NCBI RefSeq assembly: GCF_000348945.1
Contig: NZ_AOCK01000004.1
Location: 124,001-188,000 of the forward strand
From: Paeniglutamicibacter gangotriensis Lz1y
GTDB taxonomy: Bacteria; Actinomycetota; Actinomycetes; Actinomycetales; Micrococcaceae
Direction: 5' to 3'
Length of the DNA stretch: 64,000 bases
The notes under the pieces were generated by a model. That model searched no databases. It saw nothing but the letters and a program-made list of their open reading frames with translations, and was not told where the DNA came from. Positions 60,989 through 64,000 of this stretch are shown piece after piece (the first letter of the stretch is position 1; each line of letters starts with the position of its first letter). The position numbers were made by a program, and so were the translations under genes.

Positions 60989-63118
60989 ATGACGACAATT
61001 CCCATGGCTCCCCTTGTTCCGAGCTTCATTCAAAACTCCTGGTGGACCCCGTCCGATCCGGCCGGCGGAACCTCCGTGCTGGATGCAAACACCGGTGAGC
61101 CCCTGGCCACGGTTAACAACAACGGGATGGATCTGGCGCAGGTCGTTGAATACGGCCGCACCGTGGGCCAGCGCGAGTTGGGCAAGCTGTCCCTGCACGA
61201 ACGCGCGCTCAAGCTCAAGGAGCTTGCACAGTTCCTCAACGAGCGCCGGGAGGAACTCTACGAGTTCTCCTACCGCACCGGTGCCACCAAGATCGACTCA
61301 ATGGTGGACATCGACGGCGGCATCGGGGTGCTGTTCACCTTTTCCTCCAAGGGACGGCGCGAACTTCCCAACTCCAACGTCATCCTCGACGGACCCATGG
61401 AAGTGCTCTCCCGTGACGGGTCCTTCGCCGGCGAACACATCTTCACCCGGATCCCCGGTGTTGCCGCGCAGATCAACGCCTTCAACTTCCCGGTCTGGGG
61501 CATGTTGGAGAAATTTGCTCCCGCCTTCATCGCCGGGGTGCCGACCATCGCGAAGCCAGCCACACCCACCGGCTATGTTTCCGAAGCCGCCGTGCGCCTG
61601 ATCGTCGAGTCCGGGATCCTGCCCGAGGGCTCGCTCCAGCTGATCTCCGGCTCCGCCCGCACGCTGCTCGATGTGCTGGATTACCGCGACATGCTTTCCT
61701 TCACGGGGTCTGCTTCCACCGCCTCGGCCCTGAAGTCCCACCAGAACGTGATCGACGGGGGAGTGCGCTTCACCGCCGAGACCGACTCGCTCAATGCCGC
61801 TATTCTGGGTCCCGACGCAGTAGTCGGCACCCCGGAATTCGACGCCTTCGTCAAGGCCGTCACCACGGAGATGACCTCCAAGGCCGGACAGAAGTGCACC
61901 GCGATCCGCCGCAACATCGTCCCCGCTGCACTCGTGGACGACGTGGTCAAGGCCGTGGGTGCACGGATCGATCAGCGTGTGGTCATCGGCGACCCGCGCG
62001 CCGAGGGCGTCACCATGGGCGCGCTGGCATCCCTGGAACAGCTGCGCGACGTGCGTGCCGCCGTCGAAGAGATGATTGCTGCCGGTGGCGAGATCGCCTA
62101 CGGCACCCTGGACGCACCGGTGGTGCGCACCACCTCGGGCGAAGACACAACTGTCGACGCCGGGGCCTTCATGTCTCCGCTGCTGCTCACTTGGGACGAC
62201 GTGGAGAACGACGCGGTGCACAGCCGCGAGGCTTTCGGTCCGGTCTCCTCGGTGATTGGCTATACCGACCTGGATGATGCCATCCGTCTGGCGGCCAAGG
62301 GCTCCGGCTCCCTGGTGGCCACGGTCTGCACCAACGACGCGGACACCGCACGCATCCTGACCACCGGCATCGCCTCGCACCACGGACGCGTGCACATGCT
62401 CAACCGCGAGACCGCACGTTCCTCCACCGGTCACGGTTCCCCGGTTCCGCACCTGGTCCACGGCGGCCCGGGCCGCGCCGGTGGCGGCGAAGAACTCGGC
62501 GGCATCCGCTCGGTCAAGCACCACATGCAGCGCACCGCCATCCAAGGTTCACCCAACATGCTCACCGCCGTCACCGGAATCTGGCACACCGGTGCCGACC
62601 GTGTGATTGCCGGGGACGCAGAATTCGGCGGCGTCGCAGAAGCAATCCACCCGTTCCGCAAGTCGCTGTCCGAGCTGAAGATCGGCGATGCCTTTGCTTC
62701 TCCGCTGCGCGAAGTCACCCTGGAGGAAATCACCGCGTTCGCCAACGAAACCGGTGACACCTTCTACGCGCACACCGATGCGGCGGCGGCTGCGGCCAAC
62801 CCGTTCTTCCCCGGCATCGTGGCCCACGGCTACCTGCTGGTGTCCTGGGCTGCAGGGCTCTTCGTCCAGGCGGCACCGGGCCCGGTGCTGGCCAACTACG
62901 GTCTGGAGAACCTGCGCTTCATCACCCCGGTACCCGACGGCGACTCGATCCGCGTGACCCTCACGGCGAAGAAGATCACCCCGCGCGTCACCGACGAATA
63001 CGGCGAGGTCGCCTGGGATGCGGTCATCAACAATCAGGCAGGCGAGATTGTGGCCACCTACGATGTGTTGACCCTCGTGGAGAAGGAAAACACCACCTAC
63101 GCTAACTGGGGCAAATAG
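60989..63118 (+). CDS. paaZ: bifunctional oxepin-CoA hydrolase / semialdehyde dehydrogenase PaaZ
   Basis: 709 aa from the ATG at 60989, with AGGAAGG 9 nt upstream. The N-terminal aldehyde dehydrogenase domain (~1-525) has PVWGMLEKFAPAFIAGVPTI, LSFTGSASTA and the nucleophile C303 in KAGQKCTAIRRN. The C-terminal MaoC/hotdog hydratase domain (~555-709) has FANETGDTFYAHTD and NPFFPGIVAHGYLLVSWAAG. PaaZ opens the ring of oxepin-CoA and oxidises the aldehyde in phenylacetate breakdown. Full length and both active sites are intact. The ring epoxidase genes (paaA-E) and paaK are not in the window. Confidence 0.94.
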   Translation: MTTIPMAPLVPSFIQNSWWTPSDPAGGTSVLDANTGEPLATVNNNGMDLAQVVEYGRTVGQRELGKLSLHERALKLKELAQFLNERREELYEFSYRTGATKIDSMVDIDGGIGVLFTFSSKGRRELPNSNVILDGPMEVLSRDGSFAGEHIFTRIPGVAAQINAFNFPVWGMLEKFAPAFIAGVPTIAKPATPTGYVSEAAVRLIVESGILPEGSLQLISGSARTLLDVLDYRDMLSFTGSASTASALKSHQNVIDGGVRFTAETDSLNAAILGPDAVVGTPEFDAFVKAVTTEMTSKAGQKCTAIRRNIVPAALVDDVVKAVGARIDQRVVIGDPRAEGVTMGALASLEQLRDVRAAVEEMIAAGGEIAYGTLDAPVVRTTSGEDTTVDAGAFMSPLLLTWDDVENDAVHSREAFGPVSSVIGYTDLDDAIRLAAKGSGSLVATVCTNDADTARILTTGIASHHGRVHMLNRETARSSTGHGSPVPHLVHGGPGRAGGGEELGGIRSVKHHMQRTAIQGSPNMLTAVTGIWHTGADRVIAGDAEFGGVAEAIHPFRKSLSELKIGDAFASPLREVTLEEITAFANETGDTFYAHTDAAAAAANPFFPGIVAHGYLLVSWAAGLFVQAAPGPVLANYGLENLRFITPVPDGDSIRVTLTAKKITPRVTDEYGEVAWDAVINNQAGEIVATYDVLTLVEKENTTYANWGK

Positions 63119-63153
63119 ACCCGGCCGCGCAGCACCTTCCGCCTCCGGATCAA

Positions 63154-63205
63154 GGGCCGGACGATCGCACTTCCCCTGGCATGGGGCAACGCGAGCGTCC
63201 GGCCC
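63154..63205 (+). terminator. hairpin after paaZ
   Basis: GGGCCGGACGATCGC (63154-63168) pairs with GCGAGCGTCCGGCCC (63191-63205) with one mismatch; CCCC and GGGG pair inside. Only a weak T-run (CTTTGG) follows. Confidence 0.6.
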
Positions 63206-63301
63206 TGTGCTTTGGCACCGGGATAAGTGCAAATGTGAGAGGGTAGCGATCATGGGGTGCCCGTAGGCTCCCCGTGCGCACAGAAGAGGAACGAGGCTTC
63301 G

Positions 63302-64000
63302 ATGGATACACCTACCCACCGGAACACCGGTATCTGGACCGAGCGCGAGCAGCTGGAATACTTCGACTCCAGCGAATTCACCGAGCTGCTGGTCGGCATC
63401 GTGGCCCCCATGGGCCTGGCCGAGGCTACCGTCACACTCGCGGAACTGCACCACCGGCCCGGGGCTGGGGTCTCGGGTGTTTATGCCGCAAGCAACGGCA
63501 CCGCATCGCTCTACCTGGGCGCCACTGCGGAGAAGCTGGAGACGGTACCCGAGGGATGCGTGCGCCTGGAGAACCCTCGAGGGACCATCACTATCTGGCT
63601 GCACCCTGCCGACCCACTGTTGCCCGGGCTCCGATTGGCCACCACCCCCGAACTGGTTGAGCAGGCCTGGGGCGTCGGCCGGGTGCTGGATGAATTGCGC
63701 ACCCTGGCCTACCGTCCGCTGCGCCGCGCGGTGATGCTGGCACGCTTCGATGACGGGAGCGAACTGTTCCTCAAGGTGCTGCGCAAAGACGCCGCCCTGC
63801 TGCACCACAAACACCTGGAGCTGCTGGGCGCAGGGATCCCCGCACCGGTACCCGCCGGGGAGCCGGTGGACCAAGTGCTGGCGTTCCGCCGTGCCACCGG
63901 TCAGCCGCTGGCCGAAGACCTCATGCATTCACCGGGCCTGCCACTGGAGCCGGCGAAGATTATCGGGCTGCTCGATGCGCTGCCCCGCTCCCTGATGCAG
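63302..64000 (+). CDS. aminoglycoside-phosphotransferase-like kinase (partial, runs off the right edge)
   Basis: At least 233 aa, open to the window end, starting at an ATG preceded by GAGGAACGAGG. The first ~110 residues are unlike known kinases; then PLRRAVMLARFDDGSELFLK and VLRKDAALLHHKHLELLGAG look like the ATP-binding strands and catalytic Lys of an APH-type kinase, followed by VDQVLAFRRATGQPLAEDL. The catalytic loop would lie beyond the edge. The substrate is unknown. Confidence 0.75.
   Translation, partial: MDTPTHRNTGIWTEREQLEYFDSSEFTELLVGIVAPMGLAEATVTLAELHHRPGAGVSGVYAASNGTASLYLGATAEKLETVPEGCVRLENPRGTITIWLHPADPLLPGLRLATTPELVEQAWGVGRVLDELRTLAYRPLRRAVMLARFDDGSELFLKVLRKDAALLHHKHLELLGAGIPAPVPAGEPVDQVLAFRRATGQPLAEDLMHSPGLPLEPAKIIGLLDALPRSLMQ

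Noticed and set aside
62549-63928. Minus-strand 459-codon open frame opposite paaZ and the kinase gene
   Set aside because: Shadow frame crossing two clear plus-strand genes and their intergenic hairpin.

Overview
The window is high-GC DNA with the gene content of an actinobacterium of the Micrococcaceae (Arthrobacter, Paeniglutamicibacter or Glutamicibacter type). Pointers to this are a 'helicase/secretion neighbourhood' tad locus, a DUF222-HNH endonuclease, the 32-residue ribosomal protein bS22, a DUF4229 protein, menaquinone genes, an initiator tRNA without an encoded CCA, and many genes whose start codon lies 6-7 nt after a TAnnnT box (leaderless mRNAs). The genus is inferred from gene content, not proven. 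No CRISPR array, prophage or intact insertion sequence was seen.

Layout. 0.3-5.4 kb: tad/Flp-pilus-like operon (CpaE-like ATPase, TadA, TadB, TadC, DUF4244 pilin-like peptide, TadE-like, Rv3654c-like), facing a YprA-type helicase (5.5-7.8 kb). 7.9-12.6 kb: two GNAT acetyltransferases, the tRNA hydroxylase TrhO, a DUF222-HNH protein and a SatD-like remnant. 12.6-20.7 kb: methyltransferase, HTH regulator, topA, a Ppx/GppA-type protein, a TIM-barrel isomerase, proC. 20.8-22.9 kb: TrkA/TrkH potassium uptake. 23.1-27.8 kb: acuC-like deacetylase, ArsR regulator, glutamate dehydrogenase, then a DAHP synthase preceded by a newly recognised aromatic leader peptide and a set of alternative RNA stems. 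28.0-30.6 kb: BldC-like HTH, bS22, HAD phosphatase, glutaredoxin-like protein, Rex. 30.7-36.4 kb: proline-rich membrane protein and the System II cytochrome c biogenesis operon (phosphatase, ResA-like, CcdA, ResB, CcsB). 36.9-38.8 kb: initiator tRNA, a possible 32-aa ORF, RtcB. 38.9-44.1 kb: small membrane proteins, a GntR regulator divergent from a large FAD/Fe-S D-lactate dehydrogenase-type enzyme, and a SAP/DUF6434 gene split by an in-frame TGA. 44.1-48.7 kb: menA, a short-chain fatty-acid transporter, menE, menB. 49.1-52.1 kb: amino-acid permease and MHS-family transporter. 52.5-55.3 kb and 60.4-63.1 kb: two blocks of phenylacetate/beta-oxidation type genes (thiolase, enoyl-CoA hydratase, 3-hydroxyacyl-CoA dehydrogenase; thioesterase and paaZ). 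Between them lie a protein phosphatase, an ABC-F ATPase with a leader-peptide-like 5' region, and a cluster of broken genes (GNAT, epimerase, RIO kinase). A phosphotransferase gene runs off the right edge.

How the genes work together. Respiration is a theme: menaquinone synthesis, cytochrome c maturation, Rex and a respiratory-type lactate dehydrogenase. Aromatic metabolism is represented in both directions: DAHP synthase with a Trp/Tyr/Phe-rich leader for synthesis, and PaaZ plus beta-oxidation enzymes for degradation. The two paa-type blocks share a 22-bp operator-like sequence. The main discovery candidates are the aromatic attenuator before the DAHP synthase gene, the two-uORF leader of the ABC-F gene, the small ORF before rtcB, and a set of recent-looking gene lesions.
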